From contig NZ_PDBX01000001.1 in NCBI RefSeq assembly GCF_002564105.1, positions 1,860,001 to 1,924,000 on the forward strand: a stretch of 64,000 nucleotides of DNA. The letters run 5' to 3'. Both the position numbers and the translations under genes were made by a program. A model generated the notes under the pieces. That model searched no databases. It was given only the letters and a program-made list of their open reading frames with translations, and was not told the origin of the DNA. This DNA comes from Collimonas sp. PA-H2. GTDB lineage: Bacteria > Pseudomonadota > Gammaproteobacteria > Burkholderiales > Burkholderiaceae_D. The stretch's first letter is position 1; each line of letters begins with the position of its first letter. Positions 1 through 8,846 of this stretch are shown one piece after another.

Positions 1-107
1 TTGAGCGATACCACGCCAAGCGTGATGCCCGCGATCACCACCACCACCAGCAGCTCCAGCAAGGTAAAGCCGCGCGCTGCACCCTGGCGCAGATTGCGAT
101 GCGCCAT
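1..107 (-). CDS. gspH: Type II secretion pseudopilin GspH (5' end only, runs off window)
   Basis: Only the first 35 codons lie in the window. The start ATG is at 107 and the protein opens with a short basic leader followed by the prepilin motif G-FTLLE (G13/F14, with Glu at +5), then a hydrophobic helix. This is the prepilin peptidase cleavage signature of type II secretion or type IV pilins. It starts 11 bp after gspG on the same strand, and gspG-gspH is the normal order in T2SS operons, so GspH (minor pseudopilin) is the likely identity. Family assignment rests on context because the body of the protein is outside the window. Confidence 0.75.
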   Translation of the reverse strand, partial: MAHRNLRQGAARGFTLLELLVVVVIAGITLGVVSL

Positions 108-118
108 GAGGGACATTA

Positions 119-580
119 TTACAAGTCCCAAGAGCCGATGTCGGCGTCGTTACCTTCGCCACCCGGCTGGCCGTCGGCGCCATAGGAAAATATATCTACT
201 TCGCCATGGATGCCGGGCGACAGGAATTGATACGGATTGCCCCAAGGGTCTTTTGGCAGCTTGTCGATATAGCCGCCGCTTTTCCAGCCATTGGCGGCAG
301 GACCGCTGGTCGGCTTGACCACCAGCGCCTGCAAGCCTTGATCAGTGGTCGGATAACGCTGGTTGTCCAGTTTGTACAGCTTGAGCGCCTGCATCAGAGT
401 GCCGATATCCTGGCGCGCAGCCTGGATCCGCGCATCATCGGTGCGGCCCATCAGTTTAGGCACGACCAAGGCCGCCAGAATCCCCATGATCACCACCACC
501 ACCATGATTTCAATCAGCGTGAATCCGCGTTGCATAAGGGCAGAGCGACGTCGAACAGCCGGGAACATTGTGCTATGCAT
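119..580 (-). CDS. gspG: Type II secretion major pseudopilin GspG
   Basis: GspG polymerises into the periplasmic pseudopilus that pushes folded exoproteins through the outer-membrane secretin. The 153-residue product has a short leader ending at G19, then FTLIE with the +5 glutamate (E24), a hydrophobic N-terminal helix, and the GspG body with the motifs TDQGLQAL and LPKDPWGNPYQ and an acidic calcium-site end (EGNDADIGSWDL). I chose ATG 580 because AAGGAAAG lies just upstream; an in-frame start at 610 lacks one, and ATG 535 would give a leader of only four residues. The gene precedes gspH by 11 bp on the same strand. Confidence 0.93.
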   Translation of the reverse strand: MHSTMFPAVRRRSALMQRGFTLIEIMVVVVIMGILAALVVPKLMGRTDDARIQAARQDIGTLMQALKLYKLDNQRYPTTDQGLQALVVKPTSGPAANGWKSGGYIDKLPKDPWGNPYQFLSPGIHGEVDIFSYGADGQPGGEGNDADIGSWDL

Positions 581-806
581 TTCTTTCCTTATCAAAAAAA
601 CCACGACCATGTTTGGAAAGGGCGATTATATGCCGCAATCGTTGCCAACAAGCAGGAGAAATACACTTAATTATCTTCGGCGTATTTATCCAGGTTTTGT
701 CATTGATTTGACACAAAGAAATGATATTACTTGATGCTGTGGCAAAGCGGCATGGAGACATTGCATCACTATGTAAATCGGCTTTGCCGGCCGGCTGGCA
801 AGCGCC

Positions 807-1823
807 TTATGCGGCCTCTTCGCGAGGATTGCGCGATAGCAGGAGTTCCATCACGGAACGCAGGGAAGCGCCGTCGAACAGCACGCCGGCGACCGCATTG
901 GTAATCGGCATGTCGACCCCGCGCTGCTGCGCCAGAGTACGCACTGCGGCGGCACAGCGCACGCCCTCGGCGACATGGCCGAGCTCGGTGACGATAGATG
1001 CCAGCTGCTTGCCCTGCGCCAGTCCCAGCCCGACCTTGCGGTTGCGCGACAGATCGCCGGTGCAAGTCAGGATCAGATCGCCGACGCCGGACAAACCCAT
1101 GAAGGTTTCGCTGCGGCCGCCGAGGGCTACCCCGAGCCGGGTGATTTCCGCCAGGCCGCGGGTGATCAAGGCAGCCCGCGCATTCAAGCCGAGTCCCAGG
1201 CCATCGGCGACGCCGGTGGCAATCGCCAGGATGTTCTTTACCGCGCCGCCGACTTCAACCCCGATCAGGTCGTCGGTCGAATACACCCGGATGTTATCGC
1301 CATGCACCGCCGCCACCACCTGCTCGCACAAGCCCGCATGGACGCTGGCGACCGACAAGGCGCAAGGCAGGCCGCGCGCGACTTCTTGCGCAAACGACGG
1401 CCCCGACAGCGCCGCCGCCGGCATCGCGTCGCCCAGCACTTCGCGCACGATCTGGTGCGGCAGCAGGCTGGTGTTTTCTTCAAAGCCCTTGCACAGCCAG
1501 ACGATATTCGGTATCGGATAGGCTTGCAGCTGCTGCGCCAGTTCCCGCAAACCGGCCACCGAGGATGCCACGATCAGCAAGCCTTCCGCCTGGGCGGCGG
1601 CCGCGTCGCCGGTGATGTGGGCGACGGCCTGCGAGAAATCGGACGAGAGGCGCAGATTGTCCGGCAAGGGGAAACCGGGCAGATAGACGCTGTTTTCGCG
1701 CTGGGCGGCGGCTGCCGCCATGGTGTCGGGATTCCGTCCCCACAGCGTCACGCTATGGCGCTGCGCCAGGGTGATCGCCAGCGCCGTGCCCCAGGCGCCG
1801 GCGCCGAGTACAGTTATATTCAT
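807..1823 (-). CDS. gpsA: NAD(P)H-dependent glycerol-3-phosphate dehydrogenase
   Basis: GpsA reduces dihydroxyacetone phosphate to sn-glycerol-3-phosphate in the cytoplasm, supplying the backbone for phospholipid synthesis. The protein opens with the Rossmann motif GAGAWGTA, and carries the family motifs LSGPSFAQEV and GGAVKNILAIATG (containing the catalytic Lys) plus SRNRKVGLGLAQG. About 338 residues is normal for the family. I chose ATG 1823 (MNITVLGAG); an in-frame GTG at 1850 would add nine residues with no family support and neither start has a clear ribosome site. It follows secB, which is the usual Burkholderiales order (rhodanese-grxC-secB-gpsA). Confidence 0.95.
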   Translation of the reverse strand: MNITVLGAGAWGTALAITLAQRHSVTLWGRNPDTMAAAAAQRENSVYLPGFPLPDNLRLSSDFSQAVAHITGDAAAAQAEGLLIVASSVAGLRELAQQLQAYPIPNIVWLCKGFEENTSLLPHQIVREVLGDAMPAAALSGPSFAQEVARGLPCALSVASVHAGLCEQVVAAVHGDNIRVYSTDDLIGVEVGGAVKNILAIATGVADGLGLGLNARAALITRGLAEITRLGVALGGRSETFMGLSGVGDLILTCTGDLSRNRKVGLGLAQGKQLASIVTELGHVAEGVRCAAAVRTLAQQRGVDMPITNAVAGVLFDGASLRSVMELLLSRNPREEAA

Positions 1824-1884
1824 GGATGGAATGGTGGGTTCAGAAGACACGGGCGGCTAGAAATGACAAAAATACGAGGAAAAA

Positions 1885-2343
1885 TCAATCGCCCCAGACT
1901 TCGGCCGCCTTGACGTAGCCGCTCTGGCCGTCGCGATGGCGCACTTTGGCCCAGCCCGAGGCGACCGGATCGACCAGTTCCAGCAACACGCCCTTGTCGG
2001 CGCTGAACACGACTGCGGCGGCGTCGTCAGGATTGGCGCGGATCTTGGCATTGGCCACGGTCACCTGCAGGTTGCGCTTGGCGACCAGTCCCTTCGACTG
2101 CAGCCATGACAAATCGCCGCTGGCGTCGCGCACTTTGGTCCATTCGCCGTAGGTCAGCACCACTTCGACCGGCATGCCGCGCGGCGCAACAGCCACGCGC
2201 CGGCCCTTTTCCGAAGGTGCATCGTATAAAACCACGGGTGCTGCGCCAACCGCCTTGAAATCGAGGGCGTGGGCAGAACCGGCAACGCCGAGCGAGCTTC
2301 CCAGCAACAACGCGGCGGCAGCGGCTATGCGTGCAAAATTCAT
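1885..2343 (-). CDS. Exported protein with two bacterial SH3 domains
   Basis: The 152-residue product has a clear Sec signal peptide (residues 1 to about 26, ending SAHA-LDF), then two SH3b-type repeats: one around residues 30-90 (VVLYDAPSEKGRRVAV, GEWTKVRDASGDLSW) and one around 93-150 (NAKIRANPDDAAAVVF, GWAKVRHRDGQSGYVKAAEVWGD). Bacterial SH3 domains usually bind peptidoglycan peptides or mediate periplasmic protein contacts. It sits between secB and gpsA on the same strand. No catalytic domain is attached, so a binding or scaffold role in the envelope is the most that can be inferred. Confidence 0.8.
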   Translation of the reverse strand: MNFARIAAAAALLLGSSLGVAGSAHALDFKAVGAAPVVLYDAPSEKGRRVAVAPRGMPVEVVLTYGEWTKVRDASGDLSWLQSKGLVAKRNLQVTVANAKIRANPDDAAAVVFSADKGVLLELVDPVASGWAKVRHRDGQSGYVKAAEVWGD

Positions 2344-2484
2344 CTATTGGTCTCCAGATACGGCGAGGGTTGCCGCAAAATCACAGGAAAAAGCTGCGGG
2401 CGAGCGCCCTTCTCCTTGCCGCGATCATCCGCGGCCGGCGCCGGCGACCGGCACTGTGCCAGGCCGCCGCTGCGCCTTGCGAAA

Positions 2485-2988
2485 TTAATTGATGGCTGTC
2501 GAGCCGTCAACCGCGATGCTGTCGCCGCTACCTTTTTGCGCTTGCTCGGCCAGTGCCTGCAGACGCTGTTGATAGAACACTTCGAAATTGATTTCGGCCA
2601 GGTGGATAGGCGGGAAACCGGCACGCGTGATGGCGTCCGCCAGATTGGCGCGCAGATACGGGTAGACGATGTTCGGGCAGCCGATGCCGAGCAATGGATC
2701 CAGTTGTTCGGTCGGGATGTTGCGCAGTTCAAAAATACCGGCTTGCTTGCCTTCGACCAGGAACGCGACCTTGTCTTTCACTTTAGCGGTGACGGTCACC
2801 GTCACGGTCGACTCGAAAATGCCTTCGGCCAGCGCTTCAGCGCCCACATCCACTGCCACTTCGATCTGCGGAGCCTCTTGCTCAAGGAAAATGGCCGGCG
2901 AATTCGGTTGCTCCAGCGACAAATCTTTCAGGTAGACGCGTTGAATCTGGAACACTGGTGCTTCAACTTGTTGGTTCTCTTCAGCCAT
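2485..2988 (-). CDS. secB: Protein-export chaperone SecB
   Basis: SecB is the tetrameric cytoplasmic chaperone that keeps preproteins unfolded and hands them to SecA. The 167-residue product shows the full family core: [19 protein letters not shown] near the N-terminus, the acidic DVGAEAL strand, [12 protein letters not shown], and the [33 protein letters not shown] block that forms the helix-strand end. The ATG at 2988 is preceded by AAAGAG. The gene lies 108 bp downstream of grxC, as in many beta- and gammaproteobacteria. Confidence 0.97.
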   Translation of the reverse strand: MAEENQQVEAPVFQIQRVYLKDLSLEQPNSPAIFLEQEAPQIEVAVDVGAEALAEGIFESTVTVTVTAKVKDKVAFLVEGKQAGIFELRNIPTEQLDPLLGIGCPNIVYPYLRANLADAITRAGFPPIHLAEINFEVFYQQRLQALAEQAQKGSGDSIAVDGSTAIN

Positions 2989-3096
2989 GACACTCTTTCA
3001 GTTAATTTAAATTAGCCAGACGGCAATGCCTGCGACCTGGCCGGTTTTCAATGCAGTTTGCAACAATACCTGATTCCCTGGAGAAATTGCCGAAAA

Positions 3097-3360
3097 TCAG
3101 GCGCTTTGCAGCAGGGGCTCCAGCTTGCCATCGCGATCGAGCGCATGCAAGTCGTCAAAGCCGCCGACATGGGTCGCGCCGATATAAATTTGCGGCACGG
3201 TGCGGCGGCCGGTCTTTTGCATCATGGTCTCGCGCTGCGAGGGATCGAGGTCGATCCTGATCTTTTCGATATTTTCCACGCCTTTTGCCTTCAGCAACTG
3301 CTCGGCGCGGATGCAGTATGGGCATACCGCTGTGCTATACATTACAACATGTGCTGTCAT
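3097..3360 (-). CDS. grxC: Glutaredoxin 3
   Basis: GrxC is a small cytoplasmic dithiol glutaredoxin that reduces disulfides with glutathione. The 87-residue product has the active site CPYC (residues 11-14), the cis-proline motif RRTVPQIYIG and the glutathione-binding GGFDDLHALDRDGKL. The ATG at 3360 gives the standard family length; a longer in-frame reading from 3477 has no family support because it would extend into the upstream rhodanese gene. Gene order rhodanese-grxC-secB suggests joint transcription. Confidence 0.96.
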   Translation of the reverse strand: MTAHVVMYSTAVCPYCIRAEQLLKAKGVENIEKIRIDLDPSQRETMMQKTGRRTVPQIYIGATHVGGFDDLHALDRDGKLEPLLQSA

Positions 3361-3406
3361 GACTACTCTTCCTTGTTCAACCCCAACGCCAGCCAGCTGG
3401 CGGCAC

Positions 3407-3808
3407 TTATTTAACGGTAGGCAGGCCCTGGGTCTGCCAGGCGGCGATGCCGCCTTCCAGGTTATAGGCCTGGGCAAAGCCGGCCTGGGTCAATTGCGCT
3501 ACCGCCTTGGTGGCCTGGCTGCCGCTCTGGCACACCACCAACACATTCTTTGCTTTAAACTTGTCCAGTTCAGCCATGCGTTGCGGCAGATCTTTCAAGG
3601 GGATGTTCTTGGCGTCGATCAGGTGAGCAGCGGCAAATGCATCGCTGTCACGCACATCCAGCACCAGCGTCTTGCCCTGGTTGATCAGCTGGGTGGCCTG
3701 TAAAGTCGACACCCGGTTACCGCGCTTTTGCAACAAAGGCAGCAACAGTGCGCCACCCGACAATATTGCTACTGCAATCAGAAAAATGTTATCAATCAAG
3801 AATTTCAC
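3407..3808 (-). CDS. Membrane-anchored rhodanese-like sulfurtransferase
   Basis: The 133-residue product has one N-terminal hydrophobic segment (about residues 5-25) and a single rhodanese domain with LVLDVRDSDAFAAAHL and the active-site loop CQSGSQAT, so the catalytic cysteine is present. Single-domain rhodaneses transfer sulfane sulfur to thiols or cyanide. The start is GTG 3808. It is the first gene of a block with grxC and secB and is transcribed divergently from gpmA. Comparable to YibN-type proteins encoded next to grxC-secB in enterobacteria. Confidence 0.9.
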   Translation of the reverse strand: MKFLIDNIFLIAVAILSGGALLLPLLQKRGNRVSTLQATQLINQGKTLVLDVRDSDAFAAAHLIDAKNIPLKDLPQRMAELDKFKAKNVLVVCQSGSQATKAVAQLTQAGFAQAYNLEGGIAAWQTQGLPTVK

Positions 3809-3950
3809 GGCGATCCAATGGTATTAGTTAATCCCGCCATTATAAAATAGAAGCTGTAGCGCCATTCAATTCGTATCAGCTCAGCTCGAAAAACCTTTGA
3901 GCGCCGCAGCTGGATTCCGATGGCGAGCAAGCAATTTCCTACTTACCTAT

Positions 3951-3963
3951 CTAACTTAGTTAG
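3951..3963. repeat. Short inverted repeat CTAAC-TTA-GTTAG upstream of gpmA
   Basis: A 5-bp perfect inverted repeat with a 3-bp loop sits 10 bp before the gpmA ATG, in the 164-bp divergent region shared with the rhodanese gene. It overlaps the place where a ribosome site would be expected, and no good Shine-Dalgarno sequence is visible. It could be an operator or chance. Confidence 0.25.
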
Positions 3964-3972
3964 CAAACTATT

Positions 3973-4719
3973 ATGTACAAAATCGTATTGATGCGCCACG
4001 GCGAATCCACCTGGAACCTGGCTAACCGCTTCACCGGCTGGGTCGACGTCGACCTCACCGACAAGGGCGTGGCGGAAGCCAGGCAGGCTGGCCAGCTGCT
4101 GCTGCAAGCCGGTTTCACCTTCGACCTGGCGTATACCTCGGTGCTGAAACGCGCGATCCGCACCTTGTGGGGCACGCTCGACGAGATGGATCTGATGTGG
4201 CTGCCGGTGAAGCATCACTGGCGCCTGAACGAGCGCCACTACGGCGCCCTGCAAGGCTTGAACAAGGCGGAAACCGCGGCCAAGTACGGCGACGAGCAGG
4301 TCATGGTATGGCGCCGCAGCTATGACACGCCGCCAATGCCGCTGGACCCGAACGATCCGCGCACTTCCTACGCCGACCCGCGCTACGCCGGCCTGAAACG
4401 CGAGGAAATCCCGCTGACCGAATGCCTGAAAGACACCGTGGCGCGTGTTTTGCCGTTCTGGAACGATGAAATCGCGCCGTCCATCCGCAGCGGCAAGCGC
4501 ATCATCATTTCTGCGCACGGCAATAGCCTGCGCGCCCTGATCAAGATGCTGGACGGCATCAGCGACGAGGATATCGTCGGCCTCAACATTCCTAACGGCC
4601 AGCCGCTGGTCTATGAGCTGGACGCGGACCTGAAGCCGATCAAGAGCTACTACCTGGGCGACCAGGAGGCGATAACAGCGGCGATGAACGCCGTCGCCAG
4701 CCAGGGGAAAGCGAAATAA
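3973..4719 (+). CDS. gpmA: 2,3-bisphosphoglycerate-dependent phosphoglycerate mutase
   Basis: GpmA interconverts 3- and 2-phosphoglycerate in glycolysis and gluconeogenesis. The 248-residue product starts [15 protein letters not shown] with the phosphohistidine in RHGE (H9), followed by the [13 protein letters not shown] substrate loop, [27 protein letters not shown] and the second catalytic histidine in [10 protein letters not shown]. Length and motifs match the cofactor-dependent dPGM family. It is divergent from the rhodanese gene and is followed by the EnvC-like gene within 90 bp. Confidence 0.97.
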   Translation: MYKIVLMRHGESTWNLANRFTGWVDVDLTDKGVAEARQAGQLLLQAGFTFDLAYTSVLKRAIRTLWGTLDEMDLMWLPVKHHWRLNERHYGALQGLNKAETAAKYGDEQVMVWRRSYDTPPMPLDPNDPRTSYADPRYAGLKREEIPLTECLKDTVARVLPFWNDEIAPSIRSGKRIIISAHGNSLRALIKMLDGISDEDIVGLNIPNGQPLVYELDADLKPIKSYYLGDQEAITAAMNAVASQGKAK

Positions 4720-4808
4720 ATATCTCGCTGGGACAGCTCCTGACACCTCTCAGCAAGCGCAACAGCAACCACGCCAGAAGCCGCCAGCCGGCGCTCCTGG
4801 CGTGGCCT

Positions 4809-6266
4809 TTGGCGCTGCTGCTGGCAGCCACGCTGGCGGCAGCCCAACCGGTGGTTGTCAACGCCGCCCCCGCTAAAATCACCGAACGCAGCAAGCAAAA
4901 ACAGGCGGCGGAAGCGCAGCGCGCCGACTTGCGGCAAAAGCTGGACAGCCTCAAACGCGACATCAGCCAGACCGAAACCGAAAAAGACGACGCCAGCGAC
5001 GCCTTGGCCAACTCCGAGGAAGCTGTTTCCAAGGCCACCCGCTCCCTGCGCGACCTGAGCGCGGAGCAGCAGCAGACCGAGGCCAAGGTCGCCAGGCTGG
5101 CCAAGCAGCACGACGAACTCAGCAAGACCGTGACCCGGCAGCAAACCCAACTGGCCAACCTGCTGCGCCAGCAGTACGTGGCAGGCAACGAGGACCGCAT
5201 CAAGCTGCTGCTGTCAGGCGACAATCCGAACCGCATCAATCGCGACCTGCAATACATGGGCTATGTCTCGCAGGCGCAGGCCAAGCTGCTGGAAGCACTG
5301 CGCGCCAACCTCGCTGCAGTAGAGGCCAACCAGACCGAAGCCCAGAACGCCAAGGACGACCTGGACGAGATCGCCCAGGAACAGCGCGACCAGAAAAAGC
5401 TGCTGGAACAGGAAAAAGCCAAGCGGGCGACGCTGCTGACCCAGCTTTCCAGCAAACTCAACAGCCAGCGCAAGGAAGCCGGCAATATCCAGCGCGACGA
5501 CCAGCGCCTGTCCGGCCTGGTGGACAAGCTGGCGCAGCTGATCGAGGCGCAGAAGCAGGCGGAAGCCGCCGCCCGCGAAAAGCAGCGCCTGCAACAGCTG
5601 GCCCAGGCAAAAGCCAAGGCCGAAGCGCTGGCGCAAGCCCAGGCGGCGCGCGAGCGCCAGCGCCTGGCGGAGCAGCAACGCGCCGCGCAGGCCGGAAAGC
5701 CGCCGGCAACAGACAATACGGTTAAACCCAAGTCGGTCAATCCGGACGCCATCGACGACGATCAGCCGCCCGCCGTGGCGGTCACGCCGCCGACGCCGGC
5801 TCCTGTGCCGCCGCTGGCGCGCAACGAACTGACGCCAGAGCCCGAGGTCAAGGATGTCTCTTATGGCAAGCCGTTTGAATCCCTGCGCGGCCAGCTGCGG
5901 CTGCCGGTACGAGGCGACGTCATGGCGCGCTTCGGCAGCAAGCGCGGTGACGGCCCGAGCTGGAAAGGACTGTTCATCCGTACCCCGGAAGGCACCGAAG
6001 TCAAGGCGGTCGCCTCTGGCCGCGTGGTGTTTGCCGACTGGCTGCGCGGCTTCGGCAATCTGATCATTGTCGACCACGGCAACCAGTACATGACTATTTA
6101 CGGTAATAATCAGGCATTATTGAAGCGCCCCGGCGATGCGGTCAAAGCCGGCGACGTGATTGCCAACGCCGGCAACAGCGGCGGTAATGAACAATCAGGT
6201 TTATACTTTGAAATTCGGCATCAAGGCCGTGCGTTTGACCCACTCGGATGGGTAACTACTAGGTGA
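4809..6266 (+). CDS. EnvC-like murein hydrolase activator (degenerate M23/LytM protein)
   Basis: The product has a signal-like hydrophobic start, a long coiled coil (about residues 30-300, rich in Q, K, A and E) with a proline-rich linker, and a C-terminal M23/LytM domain. In that domain the zinc ligands are gone: the HLHFE motif reads GLYFEIR and the HxxxD site reads WKGLFI. That loss is typical of EnvC, which activates periplasmic amidases in cell separation rather than cutting peptidoglycan. The start is uncertain: TTG 4809 leaves the signal peptide without its positive region, while the frame stays open upstream through an Arg/Lys-rich stretch with no ATG, GTG or TTG. It precedes ctpA by 3 bp. 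Confidence 0.85.
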   Translation: MALLLAATLAAAQPVVVNAAPAKITERSKQKQAAEAQRADLRQKLDSLKRDISQTETEKDDASDALANSEEAVSKATRSLRDLSAEQQQTEAKVARLAKQHDELSKTVTRQQTQLANLLRQQYVAGNEDRIKLLLSGDNPNRINRDLQYMGYVSQAQAKLLEALRANLAAVEANQTEAQNAKDDLDEIAQEQRDQKKLLEQEKAKRATLLTQLSSKLNSQRKEAGNIQRDDQRLSGLVDKLAQLIEAQKQAEAAAREKQRLQQLAQAKAKAEALAQAQAARERQRLAEQQRAAQAGKPPATDNTVKPKSVNPDAIDDDQPPAVAVTPPTPAPVPPLARNELTPEPEVKDVSYGKPFESLRGQLRLPVRGDVMARFGSKRGDGPSWKGLFIRTPEGTEVKAVASGRVVFADWLRGFGNLIIVDHGNQYMTIYGNNQALLKRPGDAVKAGDVIANAGNSGGNEQSGLYFEIRHQGRAFDPLGWVTTR

Positions 6267-6269
6267 AAC

Positions 6270-7802
6270 ATGGGCAGTAAGCTTAAAAATATCGGTCTAA
6301 TCAGTTTAGGCGTCATCGCGGGCATCGGCGCATCTATCCAGTTCGACGCCATTGCGCAGAAGAGTGCCGCCGCGCCGTTGCCGCTGGAAGAATTGCGGCA
6401 GCTGGCCGATGTGTTCGGACTGATCAAGTCCGACTATGTGGAACCGGCGGACGACAAAAAGCTGCTGACCGAAGCCATTTCCGGCATGGTGGCTTCGCTC
6501 GACCCGCACTCGGCCTATCTGGACAAGAAAGCCTATAAAGAGTTGCGCGAGAGCACGCAAGGCAAATTCGTCGGGCTCGGCATCGAAGTCGGCATGGAAG
6601 AAGGCTACATCAAAGTGGTCTCGCCGATCGAGGATTCGCCGGCCTACCGCGCCGGCATCAAGGCGGGCGATCTGATCACCCGTCTGGACGCCACCCCGGT
6701 CAAGGGCCTGACCCTGGAACAGGCCGTCAAGCGCATGCGCGGCGAACCGAACACCAAGATCACCCTGACCATTTCGCGCAAGGATGAAGACAAGCCTCTG
6801 ATCTTCAGCATCACGCGCCAGGAAATCCGCGTCCAGAGCGTCAAGTCGAAAGTGGTTGAACCGGGTTATGCATGGCTGCGCATCACCCAGTTCCAGGAAC
6901 CGACGGTGGACGACATGGCCAAGAAAATTGCCGCCATCTATGCCCAGGAGCCGAACCTGAAGGGACTGGTGCTGGACCTGCGCAACGATCCGGGCGGCGT
7001 GCTGCCAGGCGCGATAGGCGTTTCCGCCGCCTTCCTGCCCAAGGATTCGGTGGTGGTGACCACCAACGGCCAGCTGTCGAGCTCCAAGGCTTCCTTCTAC
7101 GCCAAGCGCGAATACTATGCCAACCCGGGCAACGACCCGCTGGCGCGCCTGCCTGACGCCTTGAAAAAGGTGCCGATGGTGGTGCTGGTGAATACCGGCT
7201 CCGCCTCTGCATCGGAAATCGTCGCCGGCGCCCTGCAAGACTACAAGCGCGCCACCATCATGGGCACCCAGACCTTCGGCAAGGGTTCGGTGCAATCGGT
7301 GATCGCCCTGCCGCCGGACCGCAACACCGCGGTCAAGCTGACTACCGCGCGCTACTACACGCCTAACGGCCGTTCGATCCAGGCCAAGGGCATCGTGCCG
7401 GACGTCATGGTGGATGAATATGCCGACGGCGACGGCCTGAACGGACTGCGCCTGCGCGAAGCCGACCTCACCAAGCATCTGAGCAACGACACCGACAAGG
7501 GTCCTGAGATCAAGGCGAAGGTGGATGAACTGGAAGAAGCGCAACGGATCGCCGCTGCCGAGAAAAAGCGCAAGCCATTGGAATACGGCGGCAAGGATGA
7601 CTTCCAGCTGGCGCAGGCGCTCAACCAGCTGAAAGGCTTGCCGGTGCAGATATCCAAGGTCAAGCCGGAAGTGCGCTCGGAAAGCGACAAGGACGACAAG
7701 ACATCGAAAGATGACAAGGCGGATCCGGCCGCCGGCGCCATCATCCATAAAGATGAACCGAGCAACGATAAGACAGACGGCAAGAAGGGCGATAAAAAAT
7801 AA
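6270..7802 (+). CDS. ctpA: S41 family C-terminal processing protease (CtpA)
   Basis: This periplasmic serine protease trims C-termini of exported proteins and often controls cell-wall hydrolases. The 510-residue product has an N-terminal hydrophobic signal or anchor (about residues 5-25), a PDZ domain (GLGIEVGMEEGYIKVVSPIEDSPAYRAG onward, about 105-190), and the S41 core with the nucleophile in NTGSASASEIVAGAL and the catalytic lysine in GTQTFGKGSVQ. A charged Lys/Asp-rich tail follows. It starts 3 bp after the EnvC-like gene, so the two are probably co-translated. In other proteobacteria S41 proteases act on endopeptidases, which fits an EnvC partner. Confidence 0.95.
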   Translation: MGSKLKNIGLISLGVIAGIGASIQFDAIAQKSAAAPLPLEELRQLADVFGLIKSDYVEPADDKKLLTEAISGMVASLDPHSAYLDKKAYKELRESTQGKFVGLGIEVGMEEGYIKVVSPIEDSPAYRAGIKAGDLITRLDATPVKGLTLEQAVKRMRGEPNTKITLTISRKDEDKPLIFSITRQEIRVQSVKSKVVEPGYAWLRITQFQEPTVDDMAKKIAAIYAQEPNLKGLVLDLRNDPGGVLPGAIGVSAAFLPKDSVVVTTNGQLSSSKASFYAKREYYANPGNDPLARLPDALKKVPMVVLVNTGSASASEIVAGALQDYKRATIMGTQTFGKGSVQSVIALPPDRNTAVKLTTARYYTPNGRSIQAKGIVPDVMVDEYADGDGLNGLRLREADLTKHLSNDTDKGPEIKAKVDELEEAQRIAAAEKKRKPLEYGGKDDFQLAQALNQLKGLPVQISKVKPEVRSESDKDDKTSKDDKADPAAGAIIHKDEPSNDKTDGKKGDKK

Positions 7803-7821
7803 TCGCTTTTCACGCTACACT

Positions 7822-7849
7822 AAGGCCGCAGCGATGCGGCCTTTTTTTA
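7822..7849 (+). terminator. Rho-independent terminator after ctpA
   Basis: A perfect 9-bp stem AAGGCCGCA/TGCGGCCTT with a GCGA loop is followed by a run of T, 20 bp after the ctpA stop codon. It ends the gpmA-envC-ctpA transcript. Confidence 0.9.
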
Positions 7850-7904
7850 TGGATGCGGCGCTTGGCCGATACGGCAGCACAACTTACCTATTTGACAGTT
7901 TTTT

Positions 7905-8660
7905 ATGAACGACCAGCAATTACTCCGCTATTCGCGCCACATCCTGCTGGACGATATCGATATCGCCGGCCAAGAAAAATTCCTGGCGGCGCATGCGCTC
8001 ATCGTCGGCGCCGGCGGTCTCGGCTCGCCGGTGGCGATGTATCTGGCGTCGGCCGGCGTCGGCCGCATTACGCTGGTGGATAACGATACGGTCGACCTGA
8101 CCAACCTGCAGCGGCAGATCCTGCATACCAGCGACCGCGTCGGCCAGGCCAAGGTCAGCTCCGGCAAGACCGCCATGGCGCAGATCAATCCGGAAATCGA
8201 CATCATCGCCCTGCCTGAGCGCGCGGACCAGGCGCGCCTACAGCAGTTGATAAGCGATGCCGATGTGGTGATCGACTGCAGCGACAACTTCGCCACCCGG
8301 CAAGCCATCAACCGTGCCTGCGTCGCTTTGAAAGTACCGCTGGTGTCGGGCGCGGCGATCCAGTTCGACGGCCAGATCAGCGTCTTCGATGCGCGCTCCG
8401 AGACATCGCCCTGCTACGCCTGCCTGTTTCCGCCGGACCGCGAATTTGAAGAAGTCGCCTGCTCCACCATGGGGGTGTTTGCACCGCTGGTCGGCATCGT
8501 CGGCAGCATGCAGGCAGCCGAAGCGCTCAAGCTGATCGCCGGCATCGGCACCTCCCTGGCGGGTGTCCTGCTGATGCTTGATGCGCGCAGCATGGAATGG
8601 ACCCGCATCGGCGTCGCCCGCGATGCCGGCTGCCCGGTTTGCGGCGCGCAACATCCCTGA
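7905..8660 (+). CDS. moeB: MoeB/ThiF family sulfur-carrier adenylyltransferase
   Basis: E1-like enzymes of this family adenylate the C-terminus of a ubiquitin-fold sulfur carrier (MoaD or ThiS) for molybdopterin or thiamine synthesis. The 251-residue product has the ATP-binding glycine loop GAGGLGSPVAMYL, the family motif DNDTVDLTNLQRQ, the substrate-side DCSDNFATR, and two zinc CxxC pairs (CYAC and CPVC). No rhodanese domain is fused. Distinguishing MoeB from ThiF or HesA is not possible from sequence alone, and no partner gene is nearby. Confidence 0.88.
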   Translation: MNDQQLLRYSRHILLDDIDIAGQEKFLAAHALIVGAGGLGSPVAMYLASAGVGRITLVDNDTVDLTNLQRQILHTSDRVGQAKVSSGKTAMAQINPEIDIIALPERADQARLQQLISDADVVIDCSDNFATRQAINRACVALKVPLVSGAAIQFDGQISVFDARSETSPCYACLFPPDREFEEVACSTMGVFAPLVGIVGSMQAAEALKLIAGIGTSLAGVLLMLDARSMEWTRIGVARDAGCPVCGAQHP

Positions 8661-8846
8661 GCACGCATTGCGCGGAACTGCCCGCGAATCGGCGTTTATG
8701 CAATCGCTAAGTTGATGATTAGTAATAATCCTCAGATTGCCGGTTTTTTCTTCCTGCAATTCATCCGCTGCTTTAAATTACGTCTTGTTATCGTGTCATC
8801 AAATGCCGCGATAAACATCACATAACTATAAGCAGGAGATAAAGCA

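Noticed and set aside
8700..8846. Pho box before phoD (GTGTCATCAAA...ATCACAT)
   Set aside because: No tandem repeat of the correct spacing.
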